Assembly: GCF_029589055.1 (NCBI RefSeq)
Contig: NZ_JARQZP010000007.1
Coordinates: 744,001-808,000 of the forward strand
Source: Vibrio hannami
Lineage (GTDB): Bacteria; Pseudomonadota; Gammaproteobacteria; Enterobacterales; Vibrionaceae
Reading direction: 5' to 3'
DNA length: 64,000 nt
Shown piece by piece: positions 35,754 to 45,473 of this stretch (positions are counted from its first letter, which is position 1; the number at the start of each line of letters is the position of its first letter). A program made the position numbers and the translations under genes. The notes beneath the pieces were generated by a model, which was not told the DNA's origin, ran no database searches, and worked only from the letters and a program-made list of their open reading frames with translations.

Positions 35754-36292
35754 AGTTCGGAATTACTTTGGCATAGAGATTCGATATCAGGTTGATCGCT
35801 TGTAGAAATCACGGAGATATCAAACAGGATAAGAGCAAACAGCAATATAAGAACGAGCACTTTCGAAGCGCTTAGGCGGTCATGCTTTAGAGAGGGTTGA
35901 GTCACAACATCCGGAACAGCGTTTGAAGGGGTATCTGTATAGGGTTGGTCTTCTTGATTCGGGTTGATGTCTGAATCCTGGATTACAGACACCAGACTTG
36001 TTTCTAATCGATAGCCAGTGCCTCGAATAGCCTCAAGTTGATACGGCTCTGTTAGACAAAAAAGTCGGCGTATTTTGGACACCATATTGTTTACAACTTG
36101 AGAGCTGACAACTTGATTTGGCCAGCACGCCTGAGCGTAATCGGCGTGTTTGACTACCTCTCCAGCATGCTGACAGAGGTAAAGGGTTAATGCGATTTCC
36201 CGGTGACTCAGTTTATGTCTGATATCACCTTTGACGATGACCTCAGTATCAAGGTCAATAACCCAGCCGTTTAAAGAGTAGATAGCGGACAT
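35735..36292 (-). CDS. ToxR/VtrA-like transmembrane winged-helix regulator
   Basis: From the ATG at 36292 ~185 residues (199 if the ATG at 36334 is used). N-terminal OmpR/ToxR-type winged helix (KLSHREIALTLYLCQHAG, VVNNMVSKIRRLF, IRGTGYRLE), a Pro-rich linker, one TM (~143-162) and a periplasmic tail of only ~22 residues with two Cys (LCQSNSELCAS). Membrane-bound regulators of this class bind DNA from the membrane. The very short periplasmic tail is unusual and places sensing on the overlapping partner gene. I prefer 36292 because the extra 14 residues do not belong to the winged helix; with 36334 the divergent starts would be 7 bases apart. Confidence 0.8.
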   Translation of the reverse strand: MSAIYSLNGWVIDLDTEVIVKGDIRHKLSHREIALTLYLCQHAGEVVKHADYAQACWPNQVVSSQVVNNMVSKIRRLFCLTEPYQLEAIRGTGYRLETSLVSVIQDSDINPNQEDQPYTDTPSNAVPDVVTQPSLKHDRLSASKVLVLILLFALILFDISVISTSDQPDIESLCQSNSELCASLN

Positions 36293-36341
36293 ACAACAAT
36301 AAAGCTCAACATTATTAGGAAGTTTTGAGGGCATAAAAACT

Positions 36342-37877
36342 ATGCGTAGTAACAGTATCTTTCAACCATACCTTTGTCTAGGAATTGTATGCTGTCTGTT
36401 GGCTTTCACCCCTTGTTCGGTGAAATCTCAATCAATCAACGTCAATAATTTTGTTCAGGAGCAACTGCAAACAGTTCCCTCACAATTTCAGCTATCAGAT
36501 ATACCAGAAATCGCTAATAAAAAGCCTTTGCGGGTAGTTGTCGAAAAAGGTTTGGGCTCTAGCCTGTTACTCCCTTATGTCGTACCTAACTTCGAGCGCT
36601 TTACAGGAATCAAGGTCGAGATTGTTGAAATGACCCTAGAGCAGATGGGGGCATATCAGCTTAACTCATTACAGAATTTAGAAAGCAAATACGACCTCGT
36701 TACTGTAGAAGGATCCTGGGTTAGTAGCTGGGCTGATCAGGGCTTGTTATTACCGATGGCCACCTTGGCTAGAACATTCGATACACCGAACAATCTGGCT
36801 GACCATATTAGCTATATCTATCCGTCGTTGGTCGAATTATTAACCTATCGCAGTGAGTTATATGCCTTGCCGTATACCAACTACACCATGGTCAGTCACT
36901 ACCGAAGAGATCTGTTTAACCACCCTGATGAACAGGCAAGCTTTGAAGCGCAGTACGGTTACATATTGGCTCCTCCGGCAAATAAAAAGCAGCTGATTGA
37001 TGTAGCAAAATTCTTTACACGTTCTAAAGGGGAAAAGCTTGCGGGAGAAGTGTTAACAGAAGACTTTTTTGGTGTTTCTCTGATGGCAGGTTACGAGCCA
37101 CATATTGGTGACGAATTTTCCTCATTGCTTTGGGGGTTTGATGGAAGTTGGTTGTCTCCGATTTATGATGCTGACAGCGGTAACATCAATGGATTCCAGG
37201 TAAATAACCAAAATGATGCCTTTATTCAGACCAGTGATACCTATCTAAAACTGCTTGAATATGCTCCACCCCAAGCGATCAACTCTTCCTGGAATGAGGC
37301 GAGTATCCAATTTTCGACAGGTAAAACTGCGTTATTTCCTTTTGCATACAACAATCTATGGAGCCTGAACGCTAAAGTTGAAGAGCTAATTCCCAATGCC
37401 GAAATTGCAGCTTCGCATGTACCATTAGGAAAGCCTTATTTTGGTGCTTACGGCATGTCTGTTCCTATAGATGCACCAAACCCAGAAGGTGCATACTGGT
37501 TATTGCGATACATCACATCTTTTGAAGGGCAGCTTGCGAGTGCTGTTTACTCCGGTTCGCCATGCCGCAGTGATGTGGTGACCTTACCTGTTTTCCAGAA
37601 ACAGAAAATGCACAGAATAAGTGGTTCATTCAGCCAAGTGCACAAAGCGATGATGAGCTGGAGAGGAGAACTCCAGAACAAAGGGCATTACACCAGTATT
37701 GCTATGCAGCACATATACAACGAATTGAAAGAGGCAAGTTATGCTGTTGCTTCACGACGTCTGAAGCCTGAGTTTGCTTTAATTCAGTTAAACAAAAAAA
37801 TTGGTACGCTCCAGAACCTTTATGGACGCCACCCAATGATATTGTCACCTTTGGAAGCATATCCTAATGAAAATTAA
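36342..37877 (+). CDS. Periplasmic solute-binding protein paired with a hybrid kinase
   Basis: 511 residues with an N-terminal signal peptide (~1-30) and the two-lobe fold of family 1 extracellular solute-binding proteins (sugar ABC type; LRVVVEKGLGSSLLLPYV, KYDLVTVEGSWVSSWADQG, FSTGKTALFPFAYNN, AYWLLRYITSFEGQ). No ABC permease or ATPase genes are near; instead its end overlaps the TorS-like kinase by 11 bases. It is therefore more likely a ligand-presenting sensor, as TorT is for TorS or LuxP for LuxQ, than part of an importer. Ligand unknown, possibly a carbohydrate. Confidence 0.85.
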   Translation: MRSNSIFQPYLCLGIVCCLLAFTPCSVKSQSINVNNFVQEQLQTVPSQFQLSDIPEIANKKPLRVVVEKGLGSSLLLPYVVPNFERFTGIKVEIVEMTLEQMGAYQLNSLQNLESKYDLVTVEGSWVSSWADQGLLLPMATLARTFDTPNNLADHISYIYPSLVELLTYRSELYALPYTNYTMVSHYRRDLFNHPDEQASFEAQYGYILAPPANKKQLIDVAKFFTRSKGEKLAGEVLTEDFFGVSLMAGYEPHIGDEFSSLLWGFDGSWLSPIYDADSGNINGFQVNNQNDAFIQTSDTYLKLLEYAPPQAINSSWNEASIQFSTGKTALFPFAYNNLWSLNAKVEELIPNAEIAASHVPLGKPYFGAYGMSVPIDAPNPEGAYWLLRYITSFEGQLASAVYSGSPCRSDVVTLPVFQKQKMHRISGSFSQVHKAMMSWRGELQNKGHYTSIAMQHIYNELKEASYAVASRRLKPEFALIQLNKKIGTLQNLYGRHPMILSPLEAYPNEN

Positions 37878-40800
37878 TGTTCAGCATCAGCTGTTATTCG
37901 GTTTCCTCACCATCACGCTGGTGTCATCGATAGTTGCTTATATTAATTATGAATCTCTTCATAGGCTATCCCATAACTTAGAAGACCTTACCGGTGACAA
38001 AATTGGCATGCTTGAGTCTGCTTTATATGTCCAGACTGCTGCTGATCACATCATACGTAGTAAGGCTAACCTTGATCAGGAAAACGTTACGCAGTTACCC
38101 GCCCGATTTAAGATCAAATGGAATCTGATACGGGAAAACATCAATGCCATCCCTGTTCCAGTACTAAAAAACGCGGAACTAGATTCCGATTCAATTACAA
38201 AGGGAATTGACCTCTATTTAGCCGATATATCAGAGGTAGAGGGGCTGCTGGATGCCCGGCATATGATTTTGGAAGAAGAACACGCTTTGCTCTTGAAGCT
38301 AGATAAACTAGAGCCTGCGATTATTGAGACGATTAATGAAATTCAGGCTTATTTTGATTCTGCAGGTGTAGTAGACAGTCCACTCTACATGTCATCTATG
38401 GTTCAGGTTAAAAAGGTAAGGGACGTTTTCCACGATATGCCAATTATGGCGCAGCTCAACCAGGTGACCTATAACCTCAACTCTTTATACCAGGTTATGT
38501 TGAGGGTTATCTCTGCCACAACCGACGAGGAGTTGATTAAATTGCAGCTCCAAATAGCCGAACTCAAACATCTGCTAGATGATCACTTCGCGATTATCGG
38601 AGAACATCATTTAGCTGATAATCTGGAAGGCGCATTTAAAGAACTGCTGCCCTTTGTTGCAGGTAAAAGGGCTTTGCTTCAACTAAAACGTCGTAAATTG
38701 CGTTTTTCCGGTTTGATTGAGCTGAAATTACGTAGTCACCTAGCCAGTGCAGAAGACTTATCACCTCGAGCTCATGCACTGGTGACACAAATAAAGGAAG
38801 ATATTTCCAATTCTGCAGCAGAGATGAATGTGCGATCGCAAAACGCCAGCATGTCTATCGTCTTGTCTACTCTAGGGTCGTTACTTTTCTCTTTTATTAT
38901 TGTTTATGGGTTTATTGGTAAACGTATTGCCGGGCCAATCAGGCAAACATCAACTGCGATGCTGGACATTGTGCAGGGCAGAAATGCAATTCCTTTGGAT
39001 CAGAAACGAGATGATGAAATTGGTGATATGGCGAGGGCGTTGGACGTACTTTCTACCTATGTCCATAGAACGAAAGAAGCTGAGCACGCAAAAGATCAGC
39101 AACAGATGTTGCTTAACACTATTCTTGACTCGATCAATGCTTTGATTCTTGTGCGCTCATCAGATAGAGAAGTCATCCTTGCCAATAATTATTGTCAGCG
39201 AGTTGATGGCTGGCAAGATTTGGATTGTCATCCAAACCGCTGTGATTGTGATAAAGATAATGTTGAACCATGTCAGTTTAGGGAGTTTGAAGAATCACTG
39301 ACCCTCGACAATGGGCGAAAACATGACTATCTGACTCAACTTGTGCCCTTGGTCTCAGAATCCGGTAAATGCCAAGGAATGATTCGGCTTTCTACCAATA
39401 TAAGCCAGCAAAAGAGTTATGAACAAAAACTTGCTATAGCAAAAAGTCAGGCAGAAGCCAGTACGCAGGCAAAATCAGACTTTCTGGCAACCATGAGCCA
39501 CGAAATCAGAACGCCGCTGAACGGTGTGTTGGGTACGATAGAGATGCTTAGCCTAACGGATATGAACTTTCAGCAGCGCGAGTATATGAGTACCATTAAT
39601 GAATCTAGCCAGTCTCTGCTCTCTATCATTAACGATATCCTCGACTTCTCAAAAATTGAAGCTGGCAAGATGGACATCGAGCCAGTTGCAGCAAAAATAC
39701 GTGGTGTTGTAGAAGGGGTTGCTCAATTGCACACCTCGAATCTTAAAAAGTCTGGTGTCGACATACGTCTATATATCTCGCCCCTGCTTTCAGAGCAATT
39801 GGTGGTTGATGACGTTCGGCTACGTCAGATAGTAGGAAATCTGGTAAGCAATGCCGTTAAGTTTACAAAACGAGGGTATATTGCAATCGAAGTTGATGTT
39901 ATCTCTGATACCAGTATGACTCAATCGATCTCGATAGCAGTATCTGACTCGGGAATAGGAATCTCTGAGGAGACTAAAGAGCGGCTATTTGAGCACTTTA
40001 CTCAGGCGCAAGTTTCAACCACAAGGGAGTATGGTGGGACTGGTCTGGGGCTAGCCATTTGTCATCGACTGTGTGAATTGATGAGTATCAAACTCGATGT
40101 TGAGAGTGAGCCCAATGTTGGAAGTAAATTTATTCTGACTATGGAACTGGCAAAAGTGGGTTCTAGTCTGAAACTGCGAAATAACCGAAACCTACCTATC
40201 TATACGGTAGGGGCACACACACCAACCTTAGACTGCGTTATCCGATACCTTGATGAACTTAACCTTGACTATGCTGTTATTCCAGAGAGTGAAGGATTGG
40301 AAAAGCTGTCAACGTTCACTGCTGACCATGGACTGTTCATTATTGACTTTAGTGCTCTGGAGTTGCTCAATCACAAGACAGAGAAAGAGCTTGAAGATTG
40401 GCTTAACGGATTAGAAGCGCGAATTCTGGTATTGCATCCAAATCGTACTCTGTGGACCGAGACTCAGACATTTGTTGTTAACAATCCATTGAAATCTTCG
40501 TTGTTCATGCAGGCTCTTAAGGTGCATCTTCAATCCGAAAGGTCTGAGTTAACAGACGAGCATGAATTACCACAAGCGTTAGCCACCGATGATTTGTCCG
40601 AATTCCATATTCTTGTTGCAGAAGACAATCCGGTGAACCAAAAGCTTATTGCGAATCAGTTAAATCACTTCAACCTATCGCACAGCATGGTTGATAACGG
40701 ACAAGAAGCCCTGTTGGCCTTGATCAGTTCCTGGAATGATCCAGAGGCACAACAATTCGATGCTGTTTTAACCGACTGCCATATGCCTCTAATAGATGGC

Positions 40801-41004
40801 TATCAACTTGCCGCAGAAATTCGAAACAACGAAAAACCTGGGACCCGAATACCGATAATCGCTCTTACGGCAAATGCGTTAGTAGGTGAGAGCAAGAAGT
40901 GTCTTGAGGTCGGCATGGATGACTTTTTGTCTAAACCCGTCAAGCTTCTTCATTTTAACGCTGTATTGAGTAAATGGTTGAGAAAGGGTTCTGCCAGAAT
41001 ATGA
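37867..41004 (+). CDS. TorS-like hybrid sensor histidine kinase with Cys-rich PAS domain
   Basis: 1045 residues. TM (~8-26), helical periplasmic sensor like TorS (~27-335), TM (~337-357), HAMP (~357-410), PAS (~420-515) with a cysteine-rich insert (LDCHPNRCDCDKDNVEPCQF plus a Cys just before), HisKA (FLATMSHEIRTPLNGVLGT), HATPase (NLVSNAVKFT, SDSGIGIS, GGTGLGLAI), a degenerate receiver without phospho-Asp (~770-875) and a full receiver (~905-1040; VAEDNPVNQK, LTDCHMPLIDG, SKPV). No HPt is present, so an external one is needed. It overlaps the binding-protein gene and is followed 28 bases later by a diguanylate cyclase gene. Confidence 0.92.
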   Translation: MKINVQHQLLFGFLTITLVSSIVAYINYESLHRLSHNLEDLTGDKIGMLESALYVQTAADHIIRSKANLDQENVTQLPARFKIKWNLIRENINAIPVPVLKNAELDSDSITKGIDLYLADISEVEGLLDARHMILEEEHALLLKLDKLEPAIIETINEIQAYFDSAGVVDSPLYMSSMVQVKKVRDVFHDMPIMAQLNQVTYNLNSLYQVMLRVISATTDEELIKLQLQIAELKHLLDDHFAIIGEHHLADNLEGAFKELLPFVAGKRALLQLKRRKLRFSGLIELKLRSHLASAEDLSPRAHALVTQIKEDISNSAAEMNVRSQNASMSIVLSTLGSLLFSFIIVYGFIGKRIAGPIRQTSTAMLDIVQGRNAIPLDQKRDDEIGDMARALDVLSTYVHRTKEAEHAKDQQQMLLNTILDSINALILVRSSDREVILANNYCQRVDGWQDLDCHPNRCDCDKDNVEPCQFREFEESLTLDNGRKHDYLTQLVPLVSESGKCQGMIRLSTNISQQKSYEQKLAIAKSQAEASTQAKSDFLATMSHEIRTPLNGVLGTIEMLSLTDMNFQQREYMSTINESSQSLLSIINDILDFSKIEAGKMDIEPVAAKIRGVVEGVAQLHTSNLKKSGVDIRLYISPLLSEQLVVDDVRLRQIVGNLVSNAVKFTKRGYIAIEVDVISDTSMTQSISIAVSDSGIGISEETKERLFEHFTQAQVSTTREYGGTGLGLAICHRLCELMSIKLDVESEPNVGSKFILTMELAKVGSSLKLRNNRNLPIYTVGAHTPTLDCVIRYLDELNLDYAVIPESEGLEKLSTFTADHGLFIIDFSALELLNHKTEKELEDWLNGLEARILVLHPNRTLWTETQTFVVNNPLKSSLFMQALKVHLQSERSELTDEHELPQALATDDLSEFHILVAEDNPVNQKLIANQLNHFNLSHSMVDNGQEALLALISSWNDPEAQQFDAVLTDCHMPLIDGYQLAAEIRNNEKPGTRIPIIALTANALVGESKKCLEVGMDDFLSKPVKLLHFNAVLSKWLRKGSARI

Positions 41005-41032
41005 AAAAAATCAAAAAACACGGGCCTTTATT

Positions 41033-42202
41033 ATGAATTTTATATTGCCAACACTCCAATCAACGCCCGATGTTGATGAAGCAAGTCGCGATGAACTGAT
41101 GTTCTTGTCAAGCCGTGATATTGCTAGGAGATCGATAACGGGTGTTTTTAATTATTTGTTGATTTGGTTTGCTCTAATATTTAGTTCAAGTTTGTGGAGT
41201 GCTGCTCCTGAACTTAGCTTATTTTTGACCTGCTTTTATGTCGTACTTGCTTGTATACGTCTTCCATTTATATTCAAGTTTGAACTTATCTATCAAAACT
41301 ATCCTGGCTTATGGCGTAATGGATTTCCGTTAGTTATTTTATTACCAGCGTTAATGTGGGGATTACTTTGTGCACTGTGTTTTGCGTTGCCCGAGTTAGA
41401 GCCATATTCGCTTTATATTATTATTTCGACAGCAGGTATCGCTGGGGGAGGCATTGCCGCATTTGTACCCTCACGGTTTCTTACGATTGGGTTATTGACC
41501 TGTTTTCTAGTCCCTTCATTTATAACGTTAATAGTGATCAAATATGAGAATGTCGCTTTAACACTAGTGTTTATTATTTATTGGATAGGGATGTATTCGG
41601 TGACACGCGAACAGCATAAGCAATACTGGACAGGTCTTAAAGACTCATTGTTTATAAAAAACCATGCGAAAGAGTTAGAAAGACTGAATAGTATTGACGA
41701 ATTAAGTGGGTTAAAAAACAAGAGCTTCTTTAATAAATCTTTGTCCCAACATACCAAGCTCACTGCTCGTTCAAACGCTCCATTAGCTGTGATGTTGTTG
41801 GATATTGATAACTTTAAGCTTATCAATGATAAGTATGGCCATTTAGTTGGGGATGTGAGCATCCATAAATTAGGTGAAGTGTTAAAAACGATAATTAAAA
41901 GAGATACAGATGTTGTTGCTCGTTTCGGAGGCGACGAGTTTGCCATTATTTTGCCGGGTCAGGATAAACGACAATGCCTTGAGTTAGGCGAGCGTATTTG
42001 CAAAACAGTGGCATCGCTAAACACTAGTGCATCTAATGAACTTAAAACGGTGATATTTACGGTTAGTATAGGCATTTGCTATAGCACACCCAAAGCAAAT
42101 ACTCATTTTAATGAGTTAATTGCGCAAGCTGATCACGCATTATATGAAGCAAAACGTCAGGGTAAAAATAGGGTAGTAGCAGTAGAATTTTTTGATGATT
42201 GA
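41033..42202 (+). CDS. Membrane diguanylate cyclase (GGDEF)
   Basis: 389 residues: N-terminal membrane domain with five or six hydrophobic segments (~30-195) and a C-terminal GGDEF domain (~220-385). The active motif FGGDEF is intact and RDTD five residues earlier is an RxxD inhibitory site. It lies 28 bases after the TorS-like kinase and is probably cotranscribed with it and the binding protein, linking that sensor to c-di-GMP. The membrane domain resembles MASE-type sensors but I cannot name the class. Confidence 0.9.
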   Translation: MNFILPTLQSTPDVDEASRDELMFLSSRDIARRSITGVFNYLLIWFALIFSSSLWSAAPELSLFLTCFYVVLACIRLPFIFKFELIYQNYPGLWRNGFPLVILLPALMWGLLCALCFALPELEPYSLYIIISTAGIAGGGIAAFVPSRFLTIGLLTCFLVPSFITLIVIKYENVALTLVFIIYWIGMYSVTREQHKQYWTGLKDSLFIKNHAKELERLNSIDELSGLKNKSFFNKSLSQHTKLTARSNAPLAVMLLDIDNFKLINDKYGHLVGDVSIHKLGEVLKTIIKRDTDVVARFGGDEFAIILPGQDKRQCLELGERICKTVASLNTSASNELKTVIFTVSIGICYSTPKANTHFNELIAQADHALYEAKRQGKNRVVAVEFFDD

Positions 42203-42311
42203 CGTGATTTGCTGGTGCTGTTTTGTTAATAGTTTTTCATTGTCTTGACCTTTGCCTGATAATGGCGTGCTAGTTTTATGCTCCTTTGGTTAAATAGTGT
42301 TCATATGGGCA

Positions 42312-42797
42312 ATGCTAAAACTCGCGAACGAAACTGTGTGGAAATATCGGCTGCTGCTTTTGGCTATTACGTTTGGTATCAGCACGTCTGTTTTTGCATG
42401 TGATACTAAAGCTCCTGACATGGGGGGCTTAGTTACAACCGTTGAAATGCGTGAATGCGACCCTGTAACGGACAGTTCTGAGCTATTTTGGACTTACGAT
42501 CTCGATGAGCTTGGATACATCGGTGACACGGATTATTGGGCGCATTGGAGCGGACATTTGGTTGATAATCCAGTGTTAACTGGTGGCGATGAAATAAGTC
42601 ATTTTGGGCTAGGCCTCTGGCAGCCAAATGAAGAAGAGTCAATAGCAGATATGACCTATGTCGAGTGGTTACGAAGCCATGGTTTGCAATTTAGTCTTGG
42701 TTTTGGCGAGCCGGGAAAGCCAAGGTTCCGATTCGATTATCAGTGGCATGAAATGATTAACGATCACGTGTCTTTTCAGGTTGAAGTACCATTTTGA
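42312..42797 (+). CDS. Secreted protein of unknown function
   Basis: About 161 residues from the ATG at 42312 (frame open from a GTG at 42297). A hydrophobic segment (~10-28, YRLLLLAITFGIS) ending in VFA then Cys suggests a signal peptide. The mature part is acidic and rich in Trp and aromatic residues (ELFWTYDL, YWAHWSGHLVD, FRFDYQWHEM). I do not recognise a family. Confidence 0.6.
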   Translation: MLKLANETVWKYRLLLLAITFGISTSVFACDTKAPDMGGLVTTVEMRECDPVTDSSELFWTYDLDELGYIGDTDYWAHWSGHLVDNPVLTGGDEISHFGLGLWQPNEEESIADMTYVEWLRSHGLQFSLGFGEPGKPRFRFDYQWHEMINDHVSFQVEVPF

Positions 42798-42815
42798 TTA
42801 GCTGACTATACAGGG

Positions 42816-43982
42816 TCATCTAACGCTTACAACCTCGACTCGATTTCGACCCATTTCTTTTGCTTTATACAAGGCCTCATCGGCACGGAATAGAGTTGAC
42901 TCAAAATGTTCATTACCGTGCAAGCGGGCAATACCAAAGCTAGCCGTCACCTTTAGCTCCATGTCTCTACAGAAAACTTCATCTTGTATTATGGATTTCA
43001 GTTTTTCTGACAGTTTGCGCGCGTTTTTTATGTCTATATGAGGGGCGATAATTAAGAACTCTTCACCTCCAAAACGAAATAATGAGATCCTCTTTACGTA
43101 AGTTTTTTCTTAGCAGGGTAGCAAGACTCGATAAAACCATGTCTCCGGTTGAGTGCCCTAACGTGTCATTTATTCGTTTAAAGTGGTCAATGTCCAACAT
43201 GATAAATGTTAGTGGAAAACCATTTCTGTATGCCTTAGATACCTCTATCGGTGCAAGTTCATTCAGTGCTCTTCTGTTGTAGGTTTGAGTTAGTTCATCC
43301 TGCCGAGCCTGGTTTATAAGCCTATTTTCCAACCTGGTACTTATCATCCACATTAAGCCAAAACTACTGGTCACGATTAGCATATTCATGACTATGAAGG
43401 CAATTTGATGAACGCCCCGGCCGACATAAAGCTTTTAAAGTTACCTTGTTCCAATGACCAAAGCGCACGAAATATAAAAAAGGCGGTTGAAAAAACAAAG
43501 GGTAGTGCCGTCATCCATTTTGCAATCAACAACTCTTTTTGTTTTCCTCTGAACAAACATGAAGCGCAAATGGCTGATTGAATCGCCATAATTGTGTTGA
43601 TCCAGATAAGCCTTTGAGATATCGAAGGTTCAAAGTATGTGTAGTAGATGAACGCTATACTCATAGCAACTAGCATCGCTGAGCCAAACATACTGAGCTT
43701 ACCTGATAAACCTCTGAATCTTTCTAGACCGAAACTAAGAAGCACGTAACCGAGCACAATGAGAATGTTTGCAATGACAATAGACATGTAGTCGGGGACT
43801 ATGCCCCGAAGGGTCAGTAGCAAGAATCCGATCCCTAAACTAATAAGCCCAAAAGCAAAATGTCTTATGCCATTAAAGCTGCTTTGCATAAAAGCAACGA
43901 ACACGAGCCCCGCACCAAATACAAAAGAATAGAGCACAGTTAAGAAAGACAAGGTCCTAATATCAAGCTGAAATAAATCCAC
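42816..43982 (-). pseudogene. Membrane diguanylate cyclase (GGEEF), two frameshifts
   Basis: Three frame segments join into one ~388-residue protein: an N-terminal membrane domain with about six hydrophobic segments (43982-43392), the start of a GGDEF domain (RQDELTQTYNRRALN, FIMLDIDHFKRINDTLG) and its end (RFGGEEF, ASFGIARLHG, RADEALYKAKEMGRNR). The first break is at a run of four C on the plus strand (43415-43418), where one more base is needed; the second is at AAA (43077-43079), where one base is surplus. The shifts cancel in length and give a normal protein. With both corrected the active site reads GGEEF, an active form. Start is a GTG with GGGGGAA before it. Confidence 0.8.
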
Positions 43983-44133
43983 TCTTCCCCCGCGAATGGT
44001 CTAACGTTGCTGACACCGTAAGATATAGATTCTTACTTTGGAGTACTGGTTAAGTATCGGATAAGAATCGTGAATTTGCGAATTGAAGCTTAGGAATGAT
44101 GAGTTTGTTTATATGAGGGAGTGTTCAGAAGTT

Positions 44134-44165
44134 AACCATCCACTATCTGTAGATAGTGGATGGTT
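44134..44165. terminator. Strong hairpin after the alginate lyase gene
   Basis: AACCATCCACTATCT and AGATAGTGGATGGTT are perfect 15-base complements separated by only GT. It lies 15 bases after the lyase stop on the minus strand; the T tract there is weak. Confidence 0.7.
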
Positions 44166-44180
44166 GATTGTGCGCCGAAA

Positions 44181-45230
44181 TTATTTGCCGTTAAGCTTAA
44201 GTGCAGAGAAGGTTACTTTGTTGTAGTCGCCATTCTTTTTATCGATAGCGAAATCACCTGTACCAGCACATCCAGGGCCCCAAATAGCGTGTTTTTCCTG
44301 AGCGCTACATTGTCCGTATGCACCAGCTTTAAAGTAGAAGTCATCTTCTGCATAACCGGTTGCGAAGTCTTTCTCATCAACCGCTTTGCTTAGGTCGATT
44401 TCATATTTCACTGTGTCGTGTCGCTCGGTCTCGAAGGTTAGATACATCATGGTATCTTTTACTTCTACTTTATAGCTAAATTCTTCGCCTAGCGCGATGC
44501 CTGCTTTTCCAGGTTCAGCTGGGTTTTCCCATGTGTTGCCCCAAACCGGGTAAGCGATATCAGCGCGATCTGGATCGGCTTTAGCTAGGTTACGTTCATA
44601 GTTCCAGAAAACGGAGCCGTATTGGTGACCAGGGAACTTTTTGTAAAAAATCTTAAGCGGCTCGTTACCGTGACCATAACCCGTTCCCGCTTTTATCTGG
44701 TCGTTATGCTTTTTAGCGTGAATCTGGCCAACAACTACAGAGTGTGCTGGGTATTTTTCCGGATACTTAGCGTTAATGGATACGTGATCAACTTTTAGAG
44801 TCGCTTCTAGGGTGCCACCAATAGCGCTGTAACTTTTTGCATCTGGGTGGCTCGAAAGTGCCCATTGATTCAGTTTTGAATCGGTAAGAATATTGTCGAA
44901 GTTTGCACCACGAGGCATTTGGCGCAATTCAGAACGGGCGTTCTTTGAGTTTTTAGTCGTAATAGCCTTGTTGTGAACCTGGAAAACCAGATGTCCATCC
45001 TCATTTAGGTAGAAGAAGTCTTCATGCGAATAGCTCAACATTGCAACACCTTCGATTTCATCAACTTTACCGTCTTCGTTGATATCCGAAGGGATAGTGA
45101 TCTTCCAGTTGCGCATATCGAACTTATCCGCAGGAACAGGATAAGAAACACCGTTATTAGTGACATCAGCGAGAGTCGTTAAAGGTAGAGAAAGCAGAAT
45201 TGAACCCGCAATAACACTTAGTTTTTTCAT
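44181..45230 (-). CDS. Alginate lyase, polysaccharide lyase family 7
   Basis: 349 residues with a signal peptide (1-21, ending TLA). The three PL7 hallmark motifs are present: RSELR (~98), QIH (~170) and YFKAGAYGQ (~310), which carry the catalytic Arg, His/Gln and Tyr. It cleaves alginate by beta-elimination outside the cell or in the periplasm. An additional EF-hand-like acidic stretch (DINEDGKVDEIEG, ~48-60) could bind calcium. Single gene: 243 bases of non-coding DNA before it and a hairpin after it. No other alginate gene is in the window. Confidence 0.93.
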   Translation of the reverse strand: MKKLSVIAGSILLSLPLTTLADVTNNGVSYPVPADKFDMRNWKITIPSDINEDGKVDEIEGVAMLSYSHEDFFYLNEDGHLVFQVHNKAITTKNSKNARSELRQMPRGANFDNILTDSKLNQWALSSHPDAKSYSAIGGTLEATLKVDHVSINAKYPEKYPAHSVVVGQIHAKKHNDQIKAGTGYGHGNEPLKIFYKKFPGHQYGSVFWNYERNLAKADPDRADIAYPVWGNTWENPAEPGKAGIALGEEFSYKVEVKDTMMYLTFETERHDTVKYEIDLSKAVDEKDFATGYAEDDFYFKAGAYGQCSAQEKHAIWGPGCAGTGDFAIDKKNGDYNKVTFSALKLNGK

Positions 45231-45473
45231 TTTACATTTCCGTTTTATGTATTATTGTCATACATAATATTTGCGCAGGAATGAATTTGAAGGCGATAAA
45301 ACTTGATGTGTTTACGAGATCACGTTTTTAGCTATACTCTCTCTAAATAATTGGCAGTGCTTAACACTATTGAAGGTTAATTAGGACAATACAATGACTG
45401 TTGAAAGGGTGTTACTGAATGTGTTTTATGGTCTTATTATTTAATATCATAAGACCAGTTATGGCTGTTGTTC

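Noticed and set aside
42230..42300. Possible sigma-54 promoter at TGGCGTGCTAG before the secreted unknown protein
   Set aside because: The -12 TTGC element is missing at the required spacing.
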